From assembly GCF_000217955.3 (NCBI RefSeq), contig NZ_AFOY02000009.1, positions 1 through 64,000 of the forward strand: a stretch of 64,000 nucleotides of DNA, given 5' to 3'. Under the pieces are notes generated by a model, which made no database searches, was not told the DNA's origin, and saw only the letters and a program-made list of their open reading frames with translations. Below, piece after piece: positions 56,399 to 64,000 of this stretch. The position numbers were made by a program, and so were the translations under genes. The stretch is from Pseudomonas fluorescens HK44 (lineage in GTDB: Bacteria > Pseudomonadota > Gammaproteobacteria > Pseudomonadales > Pseudomonadaceae). Position 1 is the first letter of the stretch. The number at the start of each line of letters is the position of its first letter.

Positions 56399-59136
56399 AT
56401 GGCCGCGAACAGTAACTTCTCCTTTCTCAAGGAACACGATCCCGTTTTCCTTCAGCTTGCGAGCACGGCCGAACAGATTTTTGCCAGCGATCCCAACACC
56501 ACATTGATGAAGCTTCGGCAGTTGGGCGAGGCTTTGGCTCAAGATTTGGCCAGCCGGGCGGGTATTGATTTCGATGCAACTACCACGCAGTCGGACCTAC
56601 TCTACAAATTAGGTCGGGACATCCAGCTGGATCAAAATATCCGCGATCTGTTTCGAACACTTCGTGTCGAAGGCAATAAAGCCACCCACCAATTTCGTAC
56701 CCAGCACCGCGAGGCAATGGATGGGCTCAAGGTCGCTCGCGCTTTAGCCATTTGGTACCACCGATCGTTCGGAAAGAAAGGCGACCAATTCCAACCTCCC
56801 CCCTTTGTTAAACCGGATGACCCCAGCGCCCCGCTGCGCGATCTACAAAACCAGATTGAGCAACTGAAAGCGCAATTGAGCGAGTCCAGCCAGAAGCTTG
56901 AAAGCAACCAGCAGTTGACTGAGTTGAAGAAGCGCGAGGCCGAAGAGTATTCCGTTCTAGCAGAGCAAATGGATGCTGAATCTCGCCTTTATCAGCAGCA
57001 AGCCAAACAGCATGAAGCCGAGCTGGCAAAGTTGCGTGTTGAGCACGAGCAACGTATTAAAGCTTTGCAAATTCAACTATTGACCCAACCCCAAGCCTCA
57101 TCTCAGGTCATGCATAACATTATGCAGGCCACCCATAAATTCGACCTGAGTGAAGACCTCACCCGTATCCTCATCGACCAGCAACTCGTCGATGCGGGGT
57201 GGGAAGCTGACTCCCTCGACCTGACGTACAGCAAAGGGGCCAGACCAGAGAAAGGCCAGAATAAAGCCATCGCCGAATGGCCCACCAGCAGTCCAAAAGC
57301 CTGTGCTGACTATGTCTTGTTTGTAGGTTTGACGCCGGTAGCCATCGTTGAAGCCAAGCGTAAACGCATTAACGTTGCAGACCGTATTCCCCAAGCCGAG
57401 CGTTATTCTCGTGAATTCAAATTCGCTCCAGAACATCTACAGCCATGGCTACTCGCCGGGCACTCCGCACCATGGAATGATGGTGAAGGGGCAAGCTTCC
57501 GAGTGCCCTTTGCCTTTGCCTGCAATGGGCGCCCTTACATCAAGCAACTCGCGGAACACTCCGGGACCTGGTTCCGAGATCTGCGAAACCCCGCCAACAC
57601 ATCCCGGCCGCTGCAAGATTTCCATAAACCCAATGACCTACTGGACCTGCTCAAACGCAGCCAGGCAGAGGCTGAAGCCAAGCTCAAGGAAGAAGGCTTT
57701 GCCTACCTGAAGTTGCGTGATTATCAGGAAAAGGCGATCCATGCAGTAGAACAAGCGTTAGCCAACAACCAACGCGACTGCTTGCTTGCCATGGCCACCG
57801 GCACCGGTAAAACCCGCACGATCATTGGCTTGATGTACCGCTTCCTGAAAGCGGAGCGCTTCAAGCGCATTCTGTTTCTGGTCGACCGCAGTGCCCTCGG
57901 CCAACAGGCTATCGACTCGTTTAACGACACTGCCCTTGAGCAAAACCACACTCTCGCTCAGATCTACGACATCAAAGAGCTGGGCGATATGGCAGCCGAG
58001 GCGGAGACCCGCATCCAGGTGGCCACCGTGCAGGCCATGGTCAGCCGTATCTTTCGCTCTGACACGCCGCCTTCGGTTGGCGAGTTCGACTGCATCATCG
58101 TTGACGAGGCCCACCGTGGTTACACCCTCGATCAAGAGATGAGCGAGGGCGAGCTGGTCGTTCGTGATCACAATCAGTACCTCTCACAGTACCGCCGTGT
58201 GCTGGATTATTTTGACGCGTGCAAAATCGGCCTGACCGCCACCCCGGCCAAACACACTAGCGAGATTTTCGGTAAGCCGGTGTTCACCTACAGCTATCGT
58301 GAAGCCGTGGCGGATGACTGGTTGATCGACCATGAACCACCGATCCGCTACGAAACCCAGCTCAGCAAAAACGGCATCCGATTTGAAAAGGGAGAAAAGG
58401 TCAGCATCATCGATACCCAGACCGGTGAAATTGATGTCGCCGAACTGGAAGACGAACTCAACTTTAATATCGAGTCGTTCAACCGCCGGGTGATCACGCC
58501 TGCTTTTGACAAAGTGATTTGCGATGCCCTAGCCAATGAGCTGGACCCCTTTGGCGAAGAAAAAACCATGATTTTCTGCGTCAACCAAGCCCATGCCGAA
58601 CGGGTGAAAAACCTCCTGAATGCGGCCTTCAAAGACGCTTACGGTGAGCAATACAACCAAGCGACGGTGCAAATCATCACCGGCCAGAGCGACAAAGTTG
58701 AACAACTGATTCGTAAGTACAAAAACGAACCACACCCCAGCATCGCGATCACAGTAGACCTGCTCACCACAGGCATCGACGTGCCGAAAATCTGCAATCT
58801 GGTGTTTATGCGCCGGGTGCGCTCACGCATTCTCTATGAACAGATGAAAGGCCGCGCAACCCGACGTTGCGACGAAATTGGTAAAACGGTGTTCCGTATC
58901 TACGACCCCGTCGATCTCTACGCCAGCCTCGAAGCCGTCGACACCATGAAGCCCCTGGTGAAGAACCCGAATGTTTCGCTAGAGCAATTGGTCAGCGAAC
59001 TCACCAGTGATGCCAGTCACGACGCTCCCGGCAACCAGGACGACAGTAGCCACGCCCACGATGTGCTCGACGTACTCAGCCAGCGCATCATGCGAATTCT
59101 GCGCAAGGCCGACCACAAAGCCGAATCCAAGCCCTC
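56399..59136 (+). pseudogene. hsdR: type I restriction subunit HsdR, 5' part (disrupted by IS)
   Basis: First about 912 codons of an HsdR motor/nuclease subunit. It starts MAANSNFSFLKEHDPVFLQL, the EcoKI-class N-terminus with a DUF4145-like region. A coiled coil follows (about 165-225), then the nuclease core ACADYVLF...VAIVEAKRKR (PD-ExK type, about 305-325). Helicase motifs: LLAMATGTGKTRT (Walker A, about 465) and IIVDEAHRGYT (about 568). Translation now runs into the IS and stops at 59173. Nuclease and most motor motifs remain, but the C-terminal domain that holds the methylase core complex is separated. Loss of restriction is expected, though a truncated protein may be made. Confidence 0.9.
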
Positions 59137-59173
59137 GGCGTTTTTCAAGGTAGTTGTCGCGTCAACCGTCTAA

Positions 59174-60220
59174 CTATGCCGCTCTTTTCTCGACCTGTTG
59201 CTCTCGATCCGGGTTCAAAAACACGGTACCGATCGGCTCCCAGTTACGCGTCTGACCCGACCAGCGCTCCGGGGTTTTCCCCTTGGCTCGTTCGTACAGC
59301 TCATGTCGCAGGGCCAAGACTTGATGATCCAGCCCTCGATGCCGCTCGACTGGCGTGACAAAACGGATCCGGCTATGCCGGTGCTCGTGGTTATACCAAC
59401 GCATAAAATCCCTCACCCAAGCTCGTGCGGCGTCCAAACTGGCAAAACCATCCTGTGGCCATTGCGGGCAGTACTTCAGCGTTCTAAACAGCGACTCCGA
59501 GTAGGGATTGTCGTTGCTCACCCGTGGTCGTCCCCGCGAGGGCGTGATGCCCAGCTCGTACATCTTGCTCAACAGCGTCACCGATTTCATCGGCGCTCCG
59601 TTGTCCGAGTGCAGCACCAGCGGTTCGCGTAAACACTGCTCGCCGATCACGCTGCGTTGCAGCAGTGCGGCGGCTTTCTCGCCGCTTTCCGCGTCGTAGA
59701 CCTCCCAGCCCACGGCCTTGCGGCTGTAAATATCCTCGATCAGATAGAGATAGTAGTACTTGCCGCGTATCGGCGACGGCAGATACGTGATGTCCCACGA
59801 CCAGACCTGATTGGGCGCTTTGGCCGCATGAGTCGTCGGTGCTGCGTACCGCCTGGGGCGCTGACAACGGCCTCGATGTTGCTGTTGACCCGCCGCACGC
59901 AAGACGCGATAAAACGTGGCCTCCGACGCTAGATAACGCCCTTGATCGGCCAGGCGCGGCACGATCTGGCTGGGCGGCAAGTGAGCATAATCAGCGCCGT
60001 TGCACAGCGTCACAATCGCCTGGCGCTCGACCTCACTCAGCGCATTACGCGGCGTTGGCCGTGTGACAGTCGTTCGGGCATCGGTGCGGATAACGTTTGT
60101 TTCAGTCCACCGTTGCAAAGTCCGCAGCGATAGTCCGATTTCCCGGCAGGCCCTGATTTTTCTGGCTCCCGCCACGACCGCGTTGCTCAGCCAGCCAACG
60201 AGTAACTGCCGTTCTGGCAA
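59174..60220 (-). CDS. IS3-family transposase OrfB (DDE integrase core)
   Basis: 348 residues with HTH_21-like N-terminal part and the rve core. Catalytic acids: WDITYLPSP, LVLHSDNGAPMK and NPYSESLFRTLKY. All three are intact, so the element may be active. The likely start is TTG at 60220, five bases after the end of orfA. Confidence 0.9.
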   Translation of the reverse strand: MPERQLLVGWLSNAVVAGARKIRACREIGLSLRTLQRWTETNVIRTDARTTVTRPTPRNALSEVERQAIVTLCNGADYAHLPPSQIVPRLADQGRYLASEATFYRVLRAAGQQQHRGRCQRPRRYAAPTTHAAKAPNQVWSWDITYLPSPIRGKYYYLYLIEDIYSRKAVGWEVYDAESGEKAAALLQRSVIGEQCLREPLVLHSDNGAPMKSVTLLSKMYELGITPSRGRPRVSNDNPYSESLFRTLKYCPQWPQDGFASLDAARAWVRDFMRWYNHEHRHSRIRFVTPVERHRGLDHQVLALRHELYERAKGKTPERWSGQTRNWEPIGTVFLNPDREQQVEKRAA

Positions 60221-60225
60221 AGTCG

Positions 60226-60726
60226 TCAGTTGTCCTCGTTGTCGGTCCCCCAGTAGTCGTTGAGCTTTTTTCGCAGCACCAACAACGCAGCTGTTTCAGC
60301 AAGTGCCTTGTCTTTTCGACGCAGTTCGCGCTCAAGTTCCTGGATGCGTTTCTTATCTTTGCGAGACTGCTCCCGATCTTCTTTTTGCTGGGCCTTTTCC
60401 GATTTCTGGCCGGTGATGAAGGCTTGTCGCCAGGCAGTGATTTGCTCGGGGTAAAGGCCTTTGCGGCGGCAATACTCGCCCAGGTCGATCTCGGACAAGC
60501 CGGCCGCTTCAAGGACGACAGCAAACTTGGTTTCGGCTGACCAACTCTCGGCCGGTGACTTGTTTTCGGACACTGCACTTCCTTCAGAACTGAGCTGCTT
60601 GCGCCAGTTGGACAAAGACATTTCGCTGACCCCTTCGCGCCGGGAAACCTCGGCCATCGACAGGTTCAGTGGGGGAAGCAGCATCTTGAGTAATGCGGCT
60701 CTGCGTTCAGGTGAATAGTACGGCAC
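60226..60726 (-). CDS. IS3-family transposase OrfA
   Basis: About 166 residues with a helix-turn-helix (MAEVSRREGVSEMSLSNWRK) and a second HTH (DLGEYCRRKGLYPEQITAWR), then a leucine-rich coiled coil. I chose GTG at 60726 (reads VPYYSPERR) because GGAAAGAG precedes it and it lies inside the element; a longer open frame runs out into hsdR. Ends just before orfB. Confidence 0.82.
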   Translation of the reverse strand: MPYYSPERRAALLKMLLPPLNLSMAEVSRREGVSEMSLSNWRKQLSSEGSAVSENKSPAESWSAETKFAVVLEAAGLSEIDLGEYCRRKGLYPEQITAWRQAFITGQKSEKAQQKEDREQSRKDKKRIQELERELRRKDKALAETAALLVLRKKLNDYWGTDNEDN

Positions 60727-60805
60727 AACCAATCTCTTTCCGCCCCCGGTATGCTTTTTAGGAAAAACCGGAGAGGCGACAACTATCCTGACACCGGGGG
60801 CCCTC

Positions 60806-61544
60806 CCTGAAGAAAAAACTCCAAGAGCTTGAAGATATTTGGGGCGTAGAACCTGCAAAACTGCACAAGCATCTGCACGAACTGGGACCCAAGCAGGCGG
60901 CCCAGTTTATTCGTCAGCATAGTCAGTTGCTGACCCAACTGGATGCAGTCAGCAACCTGATGGGCTCAGAAAACTATCCGATTATTTCCACCCACCGCGA
61001 TGAACTGATGGTGCGTGAGCAAAGCTACGGCGCCTATCACAAACCTCAGGACTACCTCGAAAGCTTCCACGACTTTGTCCACAGCCAGCTCAACCAATCC
61101 GCAGCCTTGGGCGTGGTAGTCAATCGACCGAAAGACCTCACTCGCGAACAACTGCGTAGTGTCCGCTTACTTCTGGATCAGCACGGATTCAGCGAAGTCA
61201 GCCTGAAAAGCGCCTGGCGCAACCAGACCAACCAGGAAATCGCTGCGAGCATTATTGGCTATATCCGTCAGGCCGCTATCGGCGAAGCTCTGCTGCCCTT
61301 CGACCAACGCGTGGCCAATGCGATGCAGAAAATCTATGCCCTTCAGCAGTGGACGCCGGTACAACGCAAATGGCTTGATCGTCTGGCAAAACAATTGGTG
61401 CTTGAGGTGATCATCGACACCCAACAAGTCAACGAGGCCTTCCAGAACGATGGCGGCATCAGGAGCTTGAACCGCCACCTCGGCGGCAACCTGGATAAGG
61501 TACTGGAAGCCTTGAACGACAATCTGTGGCCCGAGGTCGGCTGA
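60806..61544 (+). pseudogene. hsdR: type I restriction subunit HsdR, 3' part
   Basis: Remaining 246 codons of hsdR after the IS: KKLQELEDIWGVEPAKLHKH, then the C-terminal HsdR region (SYGAYHKPQDYLESFHDFVH; WTPVQRKWLDRLAKQL). Joined to the 5' part with one CCCTC it gives 1158 codons, the usual HsdR size, with no other frameshift or stop, so the insertion looks recent. Confidence 0.88.
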
Positions 61545-61549
61545 GCCAG

Positions 61550-61580
61550 TTGACAGGCGCTAAGCAAAAACGCCTAAACT
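61550..61580 (+). promoter_or_regulatory. candidate promoter for the regulator-nucleotidyltransferase-phosphatase genes
   Basis: Exact -35 TTGACA (61550-61555), 19-base spacer, -10-like TAAACT (61575-61580). The spacing is longer than ideal. It would let the downstream genes and hsdM be expressed despite the IS in hsdR. Confidence 0.5.
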
Positions 61581-61608
61581 GTCCTCAGTCCTAGGACAAA
61601 GGACAGTT
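61577..61608. promoter_or_regulatory. 32-bp palindromic operator
   Basis: AACTGTCC-tca-GTCCTAGGAC-aaa-GGACAGTT: inner and outer arms share one centre, and 14 of the 16 base pairs match. It overlaps the candidate -10 and ends 15 bases before the regulator gene, so it is a likely autoregulatory site for a dimer of that protein. Confidence 0.75.
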
Positions 61609-61623
61609 GCTAACCGAGGCCCA

Positions 61624-62256
61624 ATGAAGAGTCAAGACGTACTTCTGCTGATAAAACTGATCTGCCTGGAACAGCGCGAGCGTCTGCAGCGCCAGCTCGA
61701 CAGCGAAACAGCAGAACTGATCAAGCTCAGCGATACCACCGACCAATGGCAAGGCTGGGAGGATCACCCAGAACAGGACCCGCCCGTTCATAACGACAGC
61801 TACTCTGTTCGCGCCCTACAAGCCTCACTCGGCATCAGCAAAACCGAAGTCGCCTCGGCACTGAAACGCTGTCAGCAGATTGGGTTACTCCGCATAGACC
61901 CAAACACCCAGCTACCTCGGGTCAACAACAAAGCGCTTTTGGGCTTTATTGAACATGGCCTGCGTTATGTCTTTCCAGTCAAACCCACCGAAATGGTGCG
62001 CGGTATCCCAACCAGCTTTTCCGCCCCCGTGTTACAGGGCAAGCTGATGAGTGGCGGCGACCTGATCCACGTTTGGCCAGACGCCTACGGCAATCGCAAA
62101 GGGCAGTCCATAACCCCTCTGTTCAAGACAGTACCGGGTGCGGTCAAAAGGGACTCCCTTTTGTATGAATACCTGGCGCTGATAGATGCCGTTCGCCTGG
62201 GTAATGCCCGGGAAGCCAATCTTGCAAACCAACTGCTGCGCGAGAAGATTTTGTAA
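61624..62256 (+). CDS. winged-helix-like regulator in hsd cassette (probable antitoxin/repressor)
   Basis: 210-residue soluble protein. The N-terminus is a charged helix (LEQRERLQRQLDSETAELIKL). A helix-turn-helix lies at about 60-95 (YSVRALQASLGISKTEVASA, then LKRCQQIGLLRID). The C-terminal domain, with FSAPVLQGKLMSGGDLIHVW and DSLLYEYLALIDAVRLGNAR, recalls proteins found beside AbiEii-type nucleotidyltransferases. I cannot name the family. GAGG precedes the ATG. The palindrome just upstream suggests it represses itself. Two bases before the next gene. Confidence 0.78.
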   Translation: MKSQDVLLLIKLICLEQRERLQRQLDSETAELIKLSDTTDQWQGWEDHPEQDPPVHNDSYSVRALQASLGISKTEVASALKRCQQIGLLRIDPNTQLPRVNNKALLGFIEHGLRYVFPVKPTEMVRGIPTSFSAPVLQGKLMSGGDLIHVWPDAYGNRKGQSITPLFKTVPGAVKRDSLLYEYLALIDAVRLGNAREANLANQLLREKIL

Positions 62257-62258
62257 TC

Positions 62259-62963
62259 ATGAGCCGCACACAAAACATTCAAATGCTCGAAGTCGTCGCC
62301 AAGGCGCTCGGGGAAGGCCTGTGCCAAGAGGTCGCGTTCGTCGGTGGTTGCACGACAGCCTTGTTGTTGACCGATGAATTCAGCCTGGAAGAGGTGCGCT
62401 ACACCGACGATGTCGATTTGGTCGTGCACCTGACCGGCTATGCCCAGTGGCAACAGTTGGTCGAACAACTCAAGCAAAAGGGCTTCAAGCAATCGCCGCA
62501 GGATGAGGTTATTTGCCGCATGCGCCTGGGCGAGCTGAAAGTCGACTTCATGCCCGAAGACGCTGAAACTGCAAACCTTTTGGGCTGTAACAACCGCTGG
62601 TTCACCGATGGTTTAGCCACCGCGCAATGGCACGAATTGCCAAGCGGCTCTCGTATTCGCCTGTTCAGCCCGCCCTACTTCCTTGCCAGCAAACTTGAAG
62701 CCTACGCCGGTCGCGGCGCCCAAAACCCACTGGGCAGTCAAGACCTTGAGGACATTCTCAACCTGGTTAACGGCCGCGAAGAATTGTTGACCGAAGTAGA
62801 ATCTGCCGCCCCCGAACTCCGTACCTACCTGACCCAGACAATGGCTGAACTGCTGCTGAGCAATGACTTCGGCTACCTGGTGCAGGACGCCGCTCGCGGC
62901 GATAGCGAACGAGAGCAGATCATCTGGCAACGTTTGCATCACATCGTCCGGGTAACCACCTGA
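62259..62963 (+). CDS. AbiEii-like nucleotidyltransferase in hsd cassette
   Basis: 234-residue protein with the minimal nucleotidyltransferase signature: VGGCTTALLL (Gly29-Gly30), RYTDDVDLVV (Asp51, Asp53) and the third acid in ELKVDFMPE (Asp96). The later part, FLASKLEAYAGRG and DLEDILNLVNGR, fits the AbiEii/nucleotidyl_transf toxin family, which modify tRNA ends or other targets by adding nucleotides. With the regulator before it, it forms an AbiE-like toxin-antitoxin arrangement. All catalytic residues seem intact. Start abuts upstream gene; the next ATG follows its stop directly. Confidence 0.82.
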   Translation: MSRTQNIQMLEVVAKALGEGLCQEVAFVGGCTTALLLTDEFSLEEVRYTDDVDLVVHLTGYAQWQQLVEQLKQKGFKQSPQDEVICRMRLGELKVDFMPEDAETANLLGCNNRWFTDGLATAQWHELPSGSRIRLFSPPYFLASKLEAYAGRGAQNPLGSQDLEDILNLVNGREELLTEVESAAPELRTYLTQTMAELLLSNDFGYLVQDAARGDSEREQIIWQRLHHIVRVTT

Positions 62964-63638
62964 ATGCTCGCCACTGTTAAATGGCATACCCAAGCAGGCA
63001 CCCTCACGGCGGACAACCGTGATGCCTTTGCCCATGCCCATGCCAGTCTCTACGTGATTGCCGATGGCAGCAGCAGTCATCCTCGCAGCGGAGAATTGGC
63101 CCAGGCCCTGCTTAATGATCTAACCATCGGCTTTAACCCGTTACTGACCACGGAACTGAACGCAGAGCAACTGGCCGAAGCACTGGTGCGAATAATTGCC
63201 CACAGCCATCAGACGCTACGTGACGATTTCCCCCTCGCAGCCTGCAGCTATCTAGTGCTTTGCCTGCTCCCCGATACTGCATTCACTGTTCATGAAGGTG
63301 ACTGCTGCCTCGGCACCATTGAAGATGATGGTGAAATCAGTTGGCTGAGTGCTGTACATTGCGCCCCCAACTGGCAGGGCGACCTGACCCATGCGCAAAT
63401 TGCACAGGCTTCATCGCGTCATACGTTGACCCGCTGCTTCAGCGCCCGGCGAACAAGTAGCCCTGAAATCAATTACTGGCCCGCCCGCCCCAATCAACAC
63501 TGGTTGCTGGCGAGTGATGGCTTCTGGGCCGGTTTGTGTGCCCAGGAACAACAGACATTTTTGCGTGACGGCCACTTGCCCGCCCCGCCCACCGATGACG
63601 ACATCAGTTGCCTGAGCGTCATTATGCGAACGATTTGA
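62964..63638 (+). CDS. small PP2C-like protein phosphatase in hsd cassette
   Basis: 224-residue protein with metal-binding acids in the PP2C order: NRDAFAHAHASLYVIADGSS (Asp20, Asp34), HWLLASDGFWAGL (Asp185) and PTDDDISCLSV (Asp211-213). It would remove phosphate from Ser/Thr residues using Mn or Mg. No kinase gene lies in the visible part. Its start codon directly follows the nucleotidyltransferase stop, so the two are co-translated. About 60 bases before hsdM. It is not a usual component of type I restriction loci. Confidence 0.78.
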   Translation: MLATVKWHTQAGTLTADNRDAFAHAHASLYVIADGSSSHPRSGELAQALLNDLTIGFNPLLTTELNAEQLAEALVRIIAHSHQTLRDDFPLAACSYLVLCLLPDTAFTVHEGDCCLGTIEDDGEISWLSAVHCAPNWQGDLTHAQIAQASSRHTLTRCFSARRTSSPEINYWPARPNQHWLLASDGFWAGLCAQEQQTFLRDGHLPAPPTDDDISCLSVIMRTI

Positions 63639-63698
63639 CGAGCCGAACCATTCATCCTTTTCGACTCTTATTCAGCCCCATTTTTTAGAGCACTTCCC

Positions 63699-64000
63699 AT
63701 GAACAACAGCGACATCGTCCAGAAGCTCTGGAACCTTTGCGACGTCCTGCGCGACGACGGCATCAACTACAGCGACTACGTCACCGAACTGGTGTTGCTG
63801 CTGTTCATCAAGATGGAATTCGAACAGGTTCAGAACAACGACAGCTTCAGCCACAAACTGCCCGTAGGCGCACGTTGGCCGGACCTGAACAGCAAATCCG
63901 GTTTGAACCTGCTCAACCACTACCGGCAGATGCTGCTCGATCTGGGCAAAAACACCGACCCACTGATCGCCGCCATCTACGCCGATGCCCAGACCCGCCT
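63699..64000 (+). CDS. hsdM: type I restriction-modification methylase subunit HsdM (partial, runs off the window)
   Basis: The first 100 codons are visible: MNNSDIVQKLWNLCDVLRDD, then YSDYVTELVLLLFIKMEFEQ, the N-terminal HsdM helical domain. The SAM and NPPF motifs would lie beyond the edge. The visible part is intact, so modification may persist while restriction is lost. Confidence 0.88.
   Translation, partial: MNNSDIVQKLWNLCDVLRDDGINYSDYVTELVLLLFIKMEFEQVQNNDSFSHKLPVGARWPDLNSKSGLNLLNHYRQMLLDLGKNTDPLIAAIYADAQTR

Larger units (their letters stand above)
59137..60800 (-). mobile_element. IS3-type insertion sequence in hsdR
   Basis: About 1664-base element with two transposase genes on the minus strand. 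Near its ends are 10-base perfect inverted repeats, TAGTTGTCGC (59151) and GCGACAACTA (60776). The direct repeat CCCTC stands at 59132-59136 and 60801-60805. Deleting the element with one repeat copy rejoins hsdR in frame as SKPSLKKKLQELED. The exact termini are set by the repeat, not by a classic TG..CA end, so may be off by a few bases. Confidence 0.8.

Noticed and set aside
60927-61544. Separate gene starting at the ATG at 60927
   Set aside because: It is the continuing hsdR frame; conserved HsdR sequence begins well before this ATG.

Overview
The window reads as a piece of Pseudomonas chromosome, most likely from the P. fluorescens group. The basis is the GC-rich codon use, the braC/liv-type transporter, quiP, dcd, proS, dinB and mprF genes in an order recalled for Pseudomonas core chromosomes, and the many short inverted repeats of Pseudomonas REP type between genes. 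No database was searched, so the species is not resolved.

Layout, 1-13.9 kb: an MHYT-GGDEF-EAL cyclic-di-GMP protein faces a 3-hydroxyisobutyrate dehydrogenase-like gene. Next come a large stand-alone tubulin/FtsZ-like GTPase gene and a five-gene branched-chain amino acid importer (livKHMGF). A complete group II intron carrying its own reverse transcriptase lies antisense between livF and the terminator that livF probably used.

13.9-24 kb: a four-gene bufferin-type operon (DUF2282 precursor, DUF692/MNIO enzyme, DUF2063 partner, DoxX membrane protein). It is followed by a divergent LysR/SDR pair, a lipoprotein, an FAD-dependent protein, a PLP-dependent cysteine-metabolism enzyme, NhaA and a glycine-zipper lipoprotein.

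24-43.9 kb: pdxH, an OmpA-like lipoprotein with a histone-like lysine/alanine tail, an EstB-type esterase, a GH50/agarase-like glycosidase, dinG, small envelope proteins, a collagen-like secreted protein, two SEC-C proteins, the acyl-homoserine-lactone acylase quiP, and a basic-amino-acid ABC transporter operon with an aspartoacylase-family gene inside it.

43.9-56 kb: housekeeping genes (dcd, a cold shock protein, an alkyltransferase-like protein, ampG, proS, dinB), two identical initiator tRNA genes each with its own promoter and terminator, and mprF coupled to an AcvB/VirJ-type hydrolase.

56.3-64 kb: an accessory island that runs off the right edge, and the most unusual part of the window. 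It starts with a type I restriction hsdR gene cut in two by an IS3-type insertion sequence. Removing the element with one 5-bp target copy restores a 1158-codon frame. Between hsdR and hsdM, where hsdS or nothing is usually found, lie three tightly packed genes: a winged-helix-like regulator, an AbiEii-like nucleotidyltransferase and a small PP2C-like phosphatase. They are preceded by a 32-bp near-perfect palindrome that overlaps a candidate promoter. This suggests a self-regulated accessory or toxin-antitoxin cassette inside a restriction operon whose nuclease subunit is currently broken.
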